Shown here: positions 17,222-28,242 of the stretch, piece by piece
Position numbering within the stretch: the first letter of the stretch is position 1
Layout: every line of letters begins with the position of its first letter
Origin: Dyella nitratireducens
Lineage (GTDB): Bacteria > Pseudomonadota > Gammaproteobacteria > Xanthomonadales > Rhodanobacteraceae
Assembly: GCF_014642835.1 (NCBI RefSeq)
Contig: NZ_BMJA01000001.1
Coordinates: 493,656 to 557,655, forward strand
Length of the DNA: 64,000 nucleotides
Direction: 5' to 3'
Notes under the pieces: model-generated
What the model was told of the DNA's origin: nothing
Seen by the model: the letters and a program-made list of their open reading frames with translations, nothing else
The model's database searches: none
Position numbers and translations under genes: made by a program

Positions 17222-18091
17222 TCACGCCAAACGTTCCTTGAGGAACTCGATGAAACGCTGTGTCTTGGCGGGAAGCAACCGCGTTTCCGTGAGCGCATAG
17301 ACCGGCATCGGCTTGCCATGCCAATCGGCCATCACACGAACAAGCCGCCCAGCCGCAAGGTCATCGGAGACGATTTCCTCCGGCACCAGAACGATACCCA
17401 TGCCCAGCGTCGCCAGGCGACGGATCAAGCCGACGTTGTTGGCGGCAAACCGGCTGCCGATCGAGATCTCAATCGACCGTTTCCCTTTGTGCAATGTCCA
17501 CACGCCGCCCCTGATGATGTTCAGGCATTCATGCCGCTTGAGGTCGGCAGGCTCTGCCGGTTCGCCGGTGCGCTTGAGATAACGGGGAGACGCATACAGC
17601 TGAGGCACCAGCGAAGCGAGCGGACGCGCTATCAGGTTTGAATTCTGCGGCTCGCCCATCCGTATCGCCACATCGAAGGGCTCGCTCACCAGATCGACTT
17701 GTCGTGGCGTAAGGTCGAAATCGAAGGTGATGCCTGGATAGCGCTCCGCAAACTCGGCGAACAAGGGCGCCATGTAGGTCACTGCGAAATCCACCGGTAA
17801 CGATGCGCGCAATACACCGCTTGGCTGGGCCAGCATCTCGCCTAACTGTTCGTGCGCCAGCCTGGCCTCATCGACGATGCGCTTGCAACGCTCGAAGTAG
17901 ATCCGCCCTGCCTCGGTCAGCTCCACTTTGCGTGTCGTGCGATGCAGAAGACGTAGCCCGATCGCTTTTTCCAGCGCACTGATTCGCCGCGACAACGTCG
18001 AGTTTGGAACACCCGTCGCTTCGGCGGCGCCCCGGAAACCTTTGGCTTTGACGACCTCGACGAACAAGGCCATATCGTTCAGCAGTTCCAC
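17222..18091 (-). CDS. LysR family transcriptional regulator
   Basis: 289 residues from the GTG at 18091, which has GGAG at good spacing; an ATG at 18073 (MALFVEVVKAKGF) is an alternative. The N-terminal winged helix shows GFRGAAEATGVPNSTLSRRISALEKAIGL. A periplasmic-binding-protein-like effector domain follows. It is divergent from the old yellow enzyme gene, with a TGGAT-N7-ATCCA inverted repeat between them, and probably controls it. Confidence 0.9.
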   Translation of the reverse strand: MELLNDMALFVEVVKAKGFRGAAEATGVPNSTLSRRISALEKAIGLRLLHRTTRKVELTEAGRIYFERCKRIVDEARLAHEQLGEMLAQPSGVLRASLPVDFAVTYMAPLFAEFAERYPGITFDFDLTPRQVDLVSEPFDVAIRMGEPQNSNLIARPLASLVPQLYASPRYLKRTGEPAEPADLKRHECLNIIRGGVWTLHKGKRSIEISIGSRFAANNVGLIRRLATLGMGIVLVPEEIVSDDLAAGRLVRVMADWHGKPMPVYALTETRLLPAKTQRFIEFLKERLA

Positions 18092-18107
18092 GACACTGCT
18101 CCACAAA

Positions 18108-18124
18108 TGGATCAATGTTATCCA
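18108..18124. promoter_or_regulatory. Candidate LysR operator
   Basis: TGGAT (18108-18112) and ATCCA (18120-18124) form an inverted repeat with a 7-base spacer between the divergent LysR and old yellow enzyme genes. It is short, so it could be coincidental. Confidence 0.35.
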
Positions 18125-18198
18125 CCATACCGTATTTATCCCATTCGTGGCGCTCCCCATGATTGCCCTATCCAGCAACCACTGTCGAGGATTTCGCC

Positions 18199-19272
18199 AT
18201 GAACCCCTTGTTCGCACCTGTTCGCGTCGGCCGCCACACCCTGCAAAACCGCCTGGTCATGGCGCCGATGACCCGTAGCCGAGCGGCCTTCGACGGCACG
18301 CCCGGGGAGCTCGCCACCGATTACTACGCACAACGCGCCGACGTTGGCCTGATCGTCACCGAAGGCACCCAGCCGTCGGAGGATGGGCAGGGTTACATGA
18401 CCACGCCGGGCATTTACACCGATGCGCATGTCGCGGGATGGCGGAACGTCACCCATGCCGTGCATGCCAAGGGCGGCCGCATCTTCATCCAGCTTATGCA
18501 CGCCGGACGCATGTCGCATCCCGACAACACGCCACACCATCGCCAAGGCGTGGCACCTTCCGCCATTGCACCGGGATCGCCGATGTTCACGGCGAAGGGC
18601 ATGCAGGACATCCCTGTCCCGCGGGCGCTGACAACCGATGAAGTGCGCCAGACCGTTGCCGATTTTCGTCATGCCGCCCGCCGTGCGATCGAAGCCGGCG
18701 CCGATGGCGTCGAGATCCATGGCGCAAACGCGTATTTGATTCAGCAGTTCTTCGCACCGAGCGCCAACACGCGCACCGATATTTACGGTGGCTCCATCGA
18801 GAACCGCGCCCGCTTCGCCATCGAAGTAGCAACCGCCATTGCGGAGGAGATTGGTGCGGACAGGACGGCCATTCGCCTTTCACCGGGCACGGCCATGTGG
18901 GGCATCGACGAAGGCGCCGAAGGACCGGATCTGTACCGCTACCTGGTCGGCGAACTCAGCACGCTCGGCCTTGCGTATCTGCACATCATGCATCTGGGCA
19001 ACGAGCCGCTGCTGGCAGACATCCGCAAACTTTGGAAACAACCGCTGATACTCAACCGGCCTGGCCGCCCGCGTGACCATATCGGTGCCGACGTAACCGC
19101 AGGGCTGGCGGACCTGGAGGCTTATGGCCAGATGATTTTGGCCAATCCCGACTTCGTCACCCGGCTGAAACTCAACGCACCGATGAATGAAGCGGATCGC
19201 AGCACCTACTTTGGCGGACATGCGGCGGGATATGTCGATTACCCCACCTTGAGCGAAGCCGTGGAAGCTTGA
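18199..19272 (+). CDS. Old yellow enzyme family alkene reductase
   Basis: 357 residues from the ATG at 18199. FMN TIM-barrel protein of the NemA/XenB type: MAPMTRSRA at the first strand, RIFIQLMHAGRMSH, and DGVEIHGANAYLIQQF with the active-site His174/Asn177 pair that binds the carbonyl or nitro group. Then IYGGSIENRARF and a C-terminal GQMILANPDFVTRL. It reduces activated C=C bonds or nitro compounds with NAD(P)H. Divergent from LysR. A second, unusual member lies at 43810. Confidence 0.92.
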   Translation: MNPLFAPVRVGRHTLQNRLVMAPMTRSRAAFDGTPGELATDYYAQRADVGLIVTEGTQPSEDGQGYMTTPGIYTDAHVAGWRNVTHAVHAKGGRIFIQLMHAGRMSHPDNTPHHRQGVAPSAIAPGSPMFTAKGMQDIPVPRALTTDEVRQTVADFRHAARRAIEAGADGVEIHGANAYLIQQFFAPSANTRTDIYGGSIENRARFAIEVATAIAEEIGADRTAIRLSPGTAMWGIDEGAEGPDLYRYLVGELSTLGLAYLHIMHLGNEPLLADIRKLWKQPLILNRPGRPRDHIGADVTAGLADLEAYGQMILANPDFVTRLKLNAPMNEADRSTYFGGHAAGYVDYPTLSEAVEA

Positions 19273-19297
19273 GCAAGCTGCGCATATTCGTGATGTT

Positions 19298-19324
19298 GGT
19301 GCCATCCCTATCGGGGATGGCACC
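19298..19324. terminator. Hairpin after the old yellow enzyme gene
   Basis: GGTGCCATCCC pairs perfectly with GGGATGGCACC around a 5-base loop, 25 bases after the stop codon. There is no T-run, so termination efficiency is uncertain. Confidence 0.65.
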
Positions 19325-19475
19325 TATCCGTGCATCCGAGCCGAACACGTCGAGCAGTTGATCGCGTGTGGTCGAAGGCCGGCGTGTTGGCGAACTGCTT
19401 ATATGCCCTTAGTCATGGTTCCCTCAAGCTGTCAGCTGGCTGACACTCGGGAGACGCCTCCAAGGGGATACAACT

Positions 19476-21485
<2,010 letters not shown>

Positions 21486-21493
21486 AGAGTGAT

Positions 21494-21538
21494 AGCAGGC
21501 GGAGGCAATCGAATCCGGTTCATTGCCTCCGCCCTGCT
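21494..21538. terminator. Hairpin between convergent genes
   Basis: AGCAGGCGGAGGCAAT pairs with ATTGCCTCCGCCCTGCT (one bulge) between the hydrolase stop and the end of the convergent reductase gene. It could serve both strands. Confidence 0.6.
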
Positions 21539-22308
21539 CAGGAAGCGCGCACCTTCCCCGTCAGCCTTTGCTGCACGCGATCAAGGCCCAGATCAACCGC
21601 TTCCCATACGCCCTCATCGCCCATCACCTGGCAGAAAAGTTCGTTGATGCCACCCGGCGTGGCGTGCTCTCGCATCAGTTTTGCGAAATCCAGCTCGCTT
21701 CCCTGCAGCGACGCGGCGAGCTCTCCAAACATCGCTCCAACGTATTGTTGCGCTTCCTGCCGCACGATGCCGTGAGCCGCCAGCCAAGCGCTTACCCGAT
21801 TCAGATAAAGGAAATGCGCGGCGATCGTCGCCGTGGCGGCGGAGAAAAGATCGAAAGCCGTTTCGTCGGCAACTTCGATGACATGACCAAGCCGGGCGAA
21901 CAGGCTGCGCGCCGGATCGGTCGCTGGATACAACGGCGTGATGCCACGCCGAATTGCAACGGATGGCAGCGGAATGGTGCGCGCGATGTTCTGCACCGGA
22001 GCAACAAGCTCGCGCAGAACCTTCAGAGGCATACCCGCCATCACGCTTATCACGCTCTGGTCCTTGAATGTCAGCTCGGATATCACTCGTGGTGCATCGG
22101 CAGGCCTTAAGCACAAAAACACGACGGCAGATTGATCAACCACCGCCTGATTGCTGTCGGCCACGCGGACATTCGGATAGGAGGCTGCAAGTTTCGCGGC
22201 CAGTTCCGCGTTGCGAGGCGAGAGAAGAATGTCCGGCGGCTCATCGCCTTCGCTCAAACCCGTAACGATAGCGGTGGCGATTGCGCCTACTCCAAGGACT
22301 CCCAGCAT
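21538..22308 (-). CDS. Pyrroline-5-carboxylate reductase-like protein
   Basis: 256 residues from the ATG at 22308 (AAGGGA upstream). The N-terminal Rossmann fold starts MLGVLGVGAIATAIVTGL, has SPRNAELAAKLAA in the NADP-phosphate region and VVFLCLRPAD at the fourth strand, as in ProC. The C-terminal helical dimerisation domain has HATPGGINE, close to the ProC signature V-x-SPGGT-x. The usual SPGGTT is altered to TPGGIN, so it may not be a housekeeping proline enzyme but a divergent imine or ketimine reductase. Confidence 0.75.
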   Translation of the reverse strand: MLGVLGVGAIATAIVTGLSEGDEPPDILLSPRNAELAAKLAASYPNVRVADSNQAVVDQSAVVFLCLRPADAPRVISELTFKDQSVISVMAGMPLKVLRELVAPVQNIARTIPLPSVAIRRGITPLYPATDPARSLFARLGHVIEVADETAFDLFSAATATIAAHFLYLNRVSAWLAAHGIVRQEAQQYVGAMFGELAASLQGSELDFAKLMREHATPGGINELFCQVMGDEGVWEAVDLGLDRVQQRLTGKVRAS

Positions 22309-22420
22309 GGAATGATTTCCCTTGTTGATCTGTCGGCGGCTTGAATATAGCGCTCTCGCGGCATGCCAAGCATCAATGCTCCGAACGTGGGATTTCCGAG
22401 CGGCGGCGTCTTGCCTCGCC

Positions 22421-22519
22421 GTCATTCCGGCGAAGGCCGGAATCCATCGCCAGTACGAAGCATGGATTCCGGCCTTCGCCGGAATGACGGTGAGGTGCTA
22501 CGAAACTTCCCCGGACAGC
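22421..22519. repeat. Palindromic repeat plus a TIR-element end
   Basis: Positions 22421-22488 are a 68-bp palindrome identical in every base to 41547-41614. Just beyond it, CTTCCCCGGACAGCAGTG (ending at 22519), the right end of the TIR element, abuts GGCGAAGGCC. The rest of the 436-bp gap holds no gene. Confidence 0.85.
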
Positions 22520-22744
22520 AGTGGGCGAAGGCCGGAATCACGATGCGTTCTGCAAATGGCATCGATGTGAACATCAAGTCCGAAGCATTGAGCCAAGCAC
22601 TGGCAAGGAGAAATATCCCTGGATAAATTAGCGCCGCCAGGCACAGCAGCCATTGACGCTGAGGCAAAGGCCCCTTGGAAAACCCCAGGCCACGGACTGC
22701 ATCGATTCCAAGACTTCGATCACTCACGACCGACAGGAACCCTT

Positions 22745-24703
22745 ATGCGTCGACTTTGGATAGCCGTGATTGCCGCTGCCTGCCTCTTCGCCAGCATCCA
22801 CTCGGATGCCCAAACCTTTGCGGCAGAACAGGCCAATGGCATCCCCGAAGCCCGCATCAATACAGGAAAGATCATCGCGCGTCCCCAACAAACCCTCCGT
22901 GGCTGGGGCATGTCATTGGCGTGGGAGGCGAACGACTTGTATGGCGGCGATCGCCAGCCTGCCCAAATCAAAAACCCGAAGATCCAAAGCGACTATATGG
23001 ATCTGCTGTACGGCGATCCCGCGTCTCGCCTGACGCTTGGATTCACCATCGCGCGTTACAACATCGCTGGTGGCGATGATCCATCTCATACCCATATGCG
23101 CCCCGATGCGCAGCTGGAAGGTTATCAATCCGGCCCGGCGGCACCGTTTGATTGGAATCGCGATGTGCCGCAACGAAAAATGCTGCAGGAAGCAAAGAAG
23201 CGGGGCGCCGCCATCTTCGAGGCGGCATCCTACTCGCCGCCCTATTGGATGACGTTGAGCGGTTGCTCCTCCGGCAGCAAGGACGCCAGGCAAGATAATC
23301 TTCGACCGGACATGCAGGAAAGCTTCGTCAATTATCTGGCGACCGTGGTGAAACATTTCCGCGATGCCGAGGGTATTGTTTTTGAGAGTGTCGAACCGTT
23401 CAACGAACCGGATGGCGGGTGGCGAGCCGGCGGGTCACAGGAAGGCTATGCGGCCTCCATCGCCACGCAAAATGCCGTCATCCCCATGTTGGCGAACCGC
23501 TTGAAGCACGATGGATTGCAAACGGTCGTTGCAGGCGTGGATGCCAATAACATTTCAGCGGCGATCAGCATGGCAGGCCAGTTGAACCCCGATGCTGTTG
23601 AGGCACTCGGCCGCTTCGATACGCATGACTACCATCATGCCGTGGACGACCTGGCCAAGCTGGGGGAATACAAAACGCTTGGCGAGAAACGCCACACATC
23701 GATCTGGATGAGCGAACTCGGCTGCTGTTTCAAGAATCAGAACGAGAAAGACGCGATGTGGGGCGCGCTGTTCATGGCCGACTCGATCCGCATGGATCTG
23801 CGCGACCTGGGTGCTGAAGCCTGGATACTGTGGCAACCGGACTGGGAAGTGATCGCCTTTGATCCGAATGGCGGAGAGCCGCAGTTAAAGAAGCAGTACT
23901 ACGCGATCGGTCAGTATTCGCGCTTTATTCGTCCAGGTTTCCAGATTATTTCAGCCGGAGGCGCCTACCACACCCTTGCCGCTTACTCCCAAGCGGCCAA
24001 ACGCCTTGTCTTGGTGACGACCAACGACGATGCACCCGGCAGCAACGATCTGGATCTCACGGCCTTTACAGGATTGCCCCGTTCGGTACAGGTCTATCGC
24101 ACCACCGCTGACGAAACCGTCAATCTGCGCGAAGAGAAGGCCACGCTCTCGTCAAACGGGCACCTCATTGACCCGTTGCCCGCTCACTCGATCACCACCT
24201 ATGTGGTCGATGGCGTGACACCACGGCCTGACGCATCCGCAGACGTCATCGCTGGCACGCACCCAATCGTTGCGCAGGCGACTGGGCGATGCATGAATAT
24301 CGTCACCAACGCGACGCAGCCAGGGGCGGCCATCATCCCCTATGCATGCGGCGCATATGGCAATGAGGTATTCAACTTCGTTGATCGTGGTGGCGGTTTC
24401 TATGCCATTCAAACCGTGAATGGCCTTGAGAACCTGTGTCTGAATATATCCAATGGCACAGGATCGCCGGGCGATGGCAGGACGCGGGGCGGTCCGGGCA
24501 ATCTCATCCAATGGAACTGTGGTGAAGCGTCGTTGCCTGCCAATGAGCTCTTCCACCTGGAAGCCATCGGCACGGATACTTATCGCATCCACGTGAAAAA
24601 TTCCGGCCTGTGTCTCGAAGAACCAGGTGGCGCAAGCACCATCCGTCAGAACCGCTGCAATGCGGCGTCTCCGAATCAGGTGTTCAAATTGGGAAATACA
24701 TGA
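22745..24703 (+). CDS. GH30-family glycosidase with C-terminal ricin-type lectin domain
   Basis: 652 residues with a signal peptide (about 22 residues). The TIM-barrel part shows RGWGMSLAWEA and AASYSPPYWMT, typical of GH30 endo-beta-1,6-galactanases, with Glu221 in EPFNEPDG as acid/base and Glu324 in IWMSELGC as nucleophile. The GH30 side beta domain follows to about residue 490. Residues about 510-650 are a ricin B-type lectin domain (GRCMNIVTNATQPGAAIIPYAC, then NLCLNISN and GLCLEEPGG). Likely degrades beta-1,6-linked galactan or arabinogalactan side chains outside the cell. Adjacent to a peptide transporter on the opposite strand. Confidence 0.85.
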   Translation: MRRLWIAVIAAACLFASIHSDAQTFAAEQANGIPEARINTGKIIARPQQTLRGWGMSLAWEANDLYGGDRQPAQIKNPKIQSDYMDLLYGDPASRLTLGFTIARYNIAGGDDPSHTHMRPDAQLEGYQSGPAAPFDWNRDVPQRKMLQEAKKRGAAIFEAASYSPPYWMTLSGCSSGSKDARQDNLRPDMQESFVNYLATVVKHFRDAEGIVFESVEPFNEPDGGWRAGGSQEGYAASIATQNAVIPMLANRLKHDGLQTVVAGVDANNISAAISMAGQLNPDAVEALGRFDTHDYHHAVDDLAKLGEYKTLGEKRHTSIWMSELGCCFKNQNEKDAMWGALFMADSIRMDLRDLGAEAWILWQPDWEVIAFDPNGGEPQLKKQYYAIGQYSRFIRPGFQIISAGGAYHTLAAYSQAAKRLVLVTTNDDAPGSNDLDLTAFTGLPRSVQVYRTTADETVNLREEKATLSSNGHLIDPLPAHSITTYVVDGVTPRPDASADVIAGTHPIVAQATGRCMNIVTNATQPGAAIIPYACGAYGNEVFNFVDRGGGFYAIQTVNGLENLCLNISNGTGSPGDGRTRGGPGNLIQWNCGEASLPANELFHLEAIGTDTYRIHVKNSGLCLEEPGGASTIRQNRCNAASPNQVFKLGNT

Positions 24704-24761
24704 CATGCGATGAGATGAATTCCGGCCTTCGCCGGAATAACGAACGTTGGACTACTGGCGA

Positions 24762-26315
24762 TCAAAGCATCGAGGCCTGCGTTGCTGCCACGACCTGACT
24801 ATCGGTGCTTGCCAGCCCTTCCCTGCAAGCTTCATGCGTCGAGGACAAGCGATTGATAAACGGCAGCAAAGCCAACGCAATCACTGCACCGGCCAACGCC
24901 AGCAAGCCGAGCTGATCGAATAGGTGTGTGTAGATCGGCAGGCTCAGCAAGGGGTTTTTCACCTGCGAAGGAAGGCTTGCAAGGTTCGCGATCATGGCAC
25001 CGAGGTATTGCGCCACACCACCCGCCACAAAGAACGCACCGATCATGAAACCGCCCATACGGGCTGGCACATAGCGCGATATCATCGCCAGCCCGAGCGC
25101 GGCCACCAGCAATTCGCCCAGCGAATAAAAACCGTAACCCAGCAGCATGATCCACGACGGCACCATGCCGTGCACTGCCACCATGCCGCTCAATCCAAAA
25201 CTGAAAAAACCGGCAGCCACCGAGCCAAAGCCAATGGCGAATTTCGCAGCCACCGGCAGATCGCGCTGCCCCAATCGCCGATAAAGCCAGGCCAGCATCG
25301 GCGAAAGTGCGAGAATCCACACCGCATTCATCGCCGGATACTGTGCCGGCGACCAGGTGAAAAGGTGATGTCCAAACAGCATCTGGTTGCCATCCACATT
25401 GCGCAGTGCAAACAGCGTCAGCGAGGTGGCCAGCTGCTGATAAAAGATAAAGAACAAGGATGCTTCGACCAGCAGGATCAACGCAGCCATCAGCCCCGCA
25501 CGTTCCTGGCGCGAGCCACGCAGGATCATGTGAACGAAGATGCCGACCACGATCACGCCACCGGTGTAGACGCAATCCACGCCCATATTGCTATGGCGCA
25601 ACAGGTAAATGGCGCCGAACAGCGTGACCACCATGCCCGCCAGCACCAGCACGAAACGATGCTTGGGCAGCGGACGGCTATCGGGCAAGGAGCCGACGCC
25701 ATCGAGCTTGCGCAGCATGACCGCGTAATGGATCAGGCTCACCAGCAAGCCCGCGCAGCACAACGCAAACGCGACATACCAACCCCAGCGATCCTTGACC
25801 CAAGGCGTAAGCAACACGGCTGCAGCCGCGGCAAAGTTGCTGCCCATGTAGTAGAGCGTGAAGGCGCTGTCGAAATGCGCATTCGAGCCTTCGTAGATAC
25901 GCCGCACCAGGTTGGCTGCGTTCGGCTTGAACAAGGCGTTGCCCACGATGATCACGCTCAGCGCCGTGAACACGTAAGACAAACGATCGCCACTCAAACA
26001 CAACAGCAAGTAGCCCAGTGCCAGCGTCACCGCGCCCAGCAGCAGGCAACGCTTGGCTCCCAATACCTTGTCACCGATCCAGCCACCAATCACCAGCATG
26101 GCAAAAATCATCACCGAGAATGCGCCCCAGATCAGGTTCACCTGCGCCTCGCTCAAGCCGAGCCGCTGCACCATGAACAGGACCAGCAACGAAGCGGTGC
26201 CGTAGTAGCCGAAACGTTCCCACATCTCGATCATTACCACGGCCACGAAAGCACTTCGTGTACGCGTGGGTGAATGGGCTTGCGCAAGCTCCTGCGAACA
26301 AGTTGTTACATCCAT
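24762..26315 (-). CDS. POT/PTR2 family proton-dependent peptide transporter
   Basis: 517 residues, 12-14 membrane segments. The POT signature is MIEMWERFGYYG, with Glu30, Glu33 and Arg34 as the proton-coupling ExxER motif, followed by GGWIGDKVLGAKR in the first cytoplasmic loop. Imports di- or tripeptides with protons across the inner membrane. The start codon lies two bases after the stop of the upstream HTH regulator gene, so the two are translated together. Confidence 0.92.
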   Translation of the reverse strand: MDVTTCSQELAQAHSPTRTRSAFVAVVMIEMWERFGYYGTASLLVLFMVQRLGLSEAQVNLIWGAFSVMIFAMLVIGGWIGDKVLGAKRCLLLGAVTLALGYLLLCLSGDRLSYVFTALSVIIVGNALFKPNAANLVRRIYEGSNAHFDSAFTLYYMGSNFAAAAAVLLTPWVKDRWGWYVAFALCCAGLLVSLIHYAVMLRKLDGVGSLPDSRPLPKHRFVLVLAGMVVTLFGAIYLLRHSNMGVDCVYTGGVIVVGIFVHMILRGSRQERAGLMAALILLVEASLFFIFYQQLATSLTLFALRNVDGNQMLFGHHLFTWSPAQYPAMNAVWILALSPMLAWLYRRLGQRDLPVAAKFAIGFGSVAAGFFSFGLSGMVAVHGMVPSWIMLLGYGFYSLGELLVAALGLAMISRYVPARMGGFMIGAFFVAGGVAQYLGAMIANLASLPSQVKNPLLSLPIYTHLFDQLGLLALAGAVIALALLPFINRLSSTHEACREGLASTDSQVVAATQASML

Positions 26316-26317
26316 GT

Positions 26318-26662
26318 CTAAGATGTCCTCCGGGAAATGGGTAGACGATGCAGCTTTGCGATACGGCCGGCCGCCTGTGCCAGTTCGGCACGCAGGGTCG
26401 GCGGCCCTAATACCATCACTTCGTTGCCGAGCCGCAGCAGCTCGCGCACGCCAAAATCAAGCGATTCGATGTAATCGCGCAGCTGAAAGCCGCCGTTGCG
26501 GCTGCGATCGACATAAACCGGAATACCCGCCGCGCTGAGCTGGTCGATATCGCGATGGATGGTGCGCACCGTCACTTCGAGTGCTTGCGCCAATTGGCTC
26601 GCGCTCATGCGGCCACATGCCTGCAACCGTAGCAAAATCGACAGCAGGCGGCTGGCCAGCAT
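26318..26662 (-). CDS. Short DeoR/YafY-like HTH regulator without a WYL domain
   Basis: 114 residues from the ATG at 26662 (GGAGGG upstream). The N-terminus is a winged helix of the HTH_11/YafY type: SRLLSILLRLQACGRMSASQLAQAL, then VTVRTIHRDIDQLSAAGIPV and the wing YVDRSRNGGFQLRD. The WYL ligand-binding domain that normally follows is missing; only a helical tail of about 55 residues is present. It is in one operon with the peptide transporter and may sense peptide import or act as an autoregulator. Confidence 0.75.
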   Translation of the reverse strand: MLASRLLSILLRLQACGRMSASQLAQALEVTVRTIHRDIDQLSAAGIPVYVDRSRNGGFQLRDYIESLDFGVRELLRLGNEVMVLGPPTLRAELAQAAGRIAKLHRLPISRRTS

Positions 26663-26790
26663 GCTCCCTCCCTGAATACATGACCCCGGCGACATATTTA
26701 GCGCGAGCGGGCCGCCGATACAACTGTATTCAAGTCAGGGCGGGGAGCCCCCCTGATCGTTTCTCCAAAAGAGTGGTCGGGTGGCTGAGA

Positions 26791-26940
26791 TTTCCCCAGG
26801 TTTTTCGAGCTGTTCAAGGATGGGCTTTTTTGCGGCCAATACTTAGCATTTTTACCTCGGCGTCATTCCGGCGAAGGCCCACTGTTGTCCGGGGAAGTTT
26901 CGTAATACCTCACCGTCATTCCGGCGAAAGCCGGAATGAC
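26791..26940 (+). repeat. Module B, palindrome arm and TIR-element end, copy 3
   Basis: Module B (26791-26861) runs into a palindrome arm (GTCATTCCGGCGAAGGCC at 26862), which is cut by CACTGTTGTCCGGGGAA (from 26880), the left end of the TIR element. A second palindrome follows at 26915-26940. The order matches what would result from insertion into the palindrome arm. Confidence 0.75.
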
Positions 26941-26948
26941 GGTGAGGT

Positions 26949-27014
26949 CATTTAATAGGCCTTGGCTAGCTTGCTGATTTTTTCAGATCATCAAGCAGAA
27001 ACGGGGTGATACCT
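26949..27014 (+). repeat. Dispersed repeat module C, copy 3
   Basis: Related to 117-184 and to the inverted 4724-4792 copy (landmarks TTTAATAGGCC and ATCATCAAGCAGAAACG). Together with the preceding entry it fills most of the 603-bp gap between the HTH regulator and the Gly-rich gene. Confidence 0.65.
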
Positions 27015-27036
27015 CAGAGTCGGGTGGGCACTCCGA

Positions 27037-27085
27037 CCGATTAATCCGAACTTTGATTAATGACCTGCGTTCGCTCAGGGGGCGT
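27037..27085 (+). repeat. 49-bp direct repeat, left copy
   Basis: Begins CCGATTAATCCGAACTTTG, continues ATTAATGACCTGCG and ends GGGCGT. It matches 28161-28209 in about 40 of 49 positions, in the same orientation, 1,124 bp apart. The pair flanks the Gly-rich repeat protein gene. Confidence 0.8.
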
Positions 27086-27265
27086 CTGAACAAATCGGAA
27101 TAGACGGCCGAAGCACCGTTGCGCAAGCAGTGCGTACGGGTATCGAGGTACTGGCGTCTCGATACCCATTCAACACAGGCGAAGACATGTTTTCGTTAGC
27201 CGGCTACGCGATACAAACGCATCCTCTATACGGTCCACCCGTACGAAATGCTACGGAGAGGTGTT

Positions 27266-27901
27266 TCACTGCTTGATGCCCATCAGCTTGAAAACCAGTG
27301 CTGCAACTGCCTTGGCCGTCTCGGGCGACAGTCCTCTCGCTTCAAGACTATCTTGAAGGCTGACGTCTTCATGGCCGCCATCGCCATCCCCCGTGGCTTG
27401 GACGCTGTCACGGCCATCCGTGGGTTGGGGGCGGCCGCCACCACCCGTGGGTTGGGTGCCACCGCCACCACCCGTGGGTTGGGTCCCGCCGCCGCCACCC
27501 GTGGGTTGGGTCCCGCCGCGACCACCCGGGGCTTGGGTCCTGTCGCGGCCATCCGTGGGTGGGGTGCCGCCACCACCACCCGTGGCTTGGGTGCCATCGC
27601 CAGCTGCGCCAGCAAGTTTGCTGCGGAAATAGTCCCTAATGCCTGCCAAGGCCGGCTTGACGTATGGCGAATCCTTGCCGAGAAGCTGCTCAACATGTGG
27701 CTCAAGCTGGTTAATCAAGCCCTCAATCTTCGAATCTACGTCTGAGACGGGCCTCGTGCTTGGGGAAGTGTCAGGCCTGAAATCGCCACCATCAGGCGTA
27801 ACGCCGGGCTGTTGCGAGCCCGGCGGCATGGTGGTGCCTTCGGTGCCGCTGCCATAGGGTGTCGTCGGCGATAAGGCGGAGGTGCCCGATATACCGTTCA
27901 T
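27266..27901 (-). CDS. Cys-free Gly/Thr/Pro-rich protein with eight nonapeptide repeats
   Basis: 211 residues, start supported by GAGGAA. The N-terminal 50 residues are a Ser/Thr/Pro/Gly-rich disordered stretch without a Sec signal. Residues about 55-98 are a helix (KIEGLINQLEPHVEQLLG). Then come eight tandem 9-residue units, consensus GGGTQPTGG, seen in the DNA as 27-bp repeats (about 27382-27597). A C-terminal helix is SLQDSLEARGLSPETAKAVAALVFKLMG. No Cys or Trp. Its Gly-richness, lack of Cys and leaderless start resemble harpin-type secreted proteins; that is a weak inference and no type III secretion genes are visible. Confidence 0.6.
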   Translation of the reverse strand: MNGISGTSALSPTTPYGSGTEGTTMPPGSQQPGVTPDGGDFRPDTSPSTRPVSDVDSKIEGLINQLEPHVEQLLGKDSPYVKPALAGIRDYFRSKLAGAAGDGTQATGGGGGTPPTDGRDRTQAPGGRGGTQPTGGGGGTQPTGGGGGTQPTGGGGRPQPTDGRDSVQATGDGDGGHEDVSLQDSLEARGLSPETAKAVAALVFKLMGIKQ

Positions 27902-28160
27902 AAAAATTCCTCGTCATTAAGTTCGAATGCCTGCGAGCCGGGTTTTCATATCGGTCGACTCTTAAGCAGGTTAACGAGGCATGGCGGGGATGAGGGGCTA
28001 ACTGTGTATTTGTATGCCACGTTATTTCCCGGCATGGCCGTCACGCTGCCGTTTCATCTTGCCGATGCGCATACTGATTCCACGCATGACGCTGCAAGAA
28101 GTGATCATATTTTTGCGATCACGCGTATAGGCTCTTTGCGTGGCACCGGCGACTGGCATT

Positions 28161-28209
28161 CCGATTAATCGGAACTTCGATTAATGACCTGCGGTCGAGC
28201 TAAGGGCGT
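28161..28209 (+). repeat. 49-bp direct repeat, right copy
   Basis: CCGATTAATCGG (a 12-bp perfect palindrome) followed by AACTTCGATTAATGACC and ending GGGCGT. It lies 33 bases upstream of the NTF2-like gene and may carry its promoter or operator. The left copy lies beyond the end of the Gly-rich gene. Confidence 0.8.
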
Positions 28210-28242
28210 ACCGTGCGTGGACGCGCTTAGGAAGGGGATTCC

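Noticed and set aside
24924-26273. 449-codon open frame on the plus strand
   Set aside because: Antisense to the POT transporter; His/Gln/Arg-rich composition with no domain or membrane pattern.
27382-27597. Regular 27-bp repeats resembling a CRISPR array
   Set aside because: The repeats are contiguous without spacers and encode the nonapeptide units of the Gly-rich protein.
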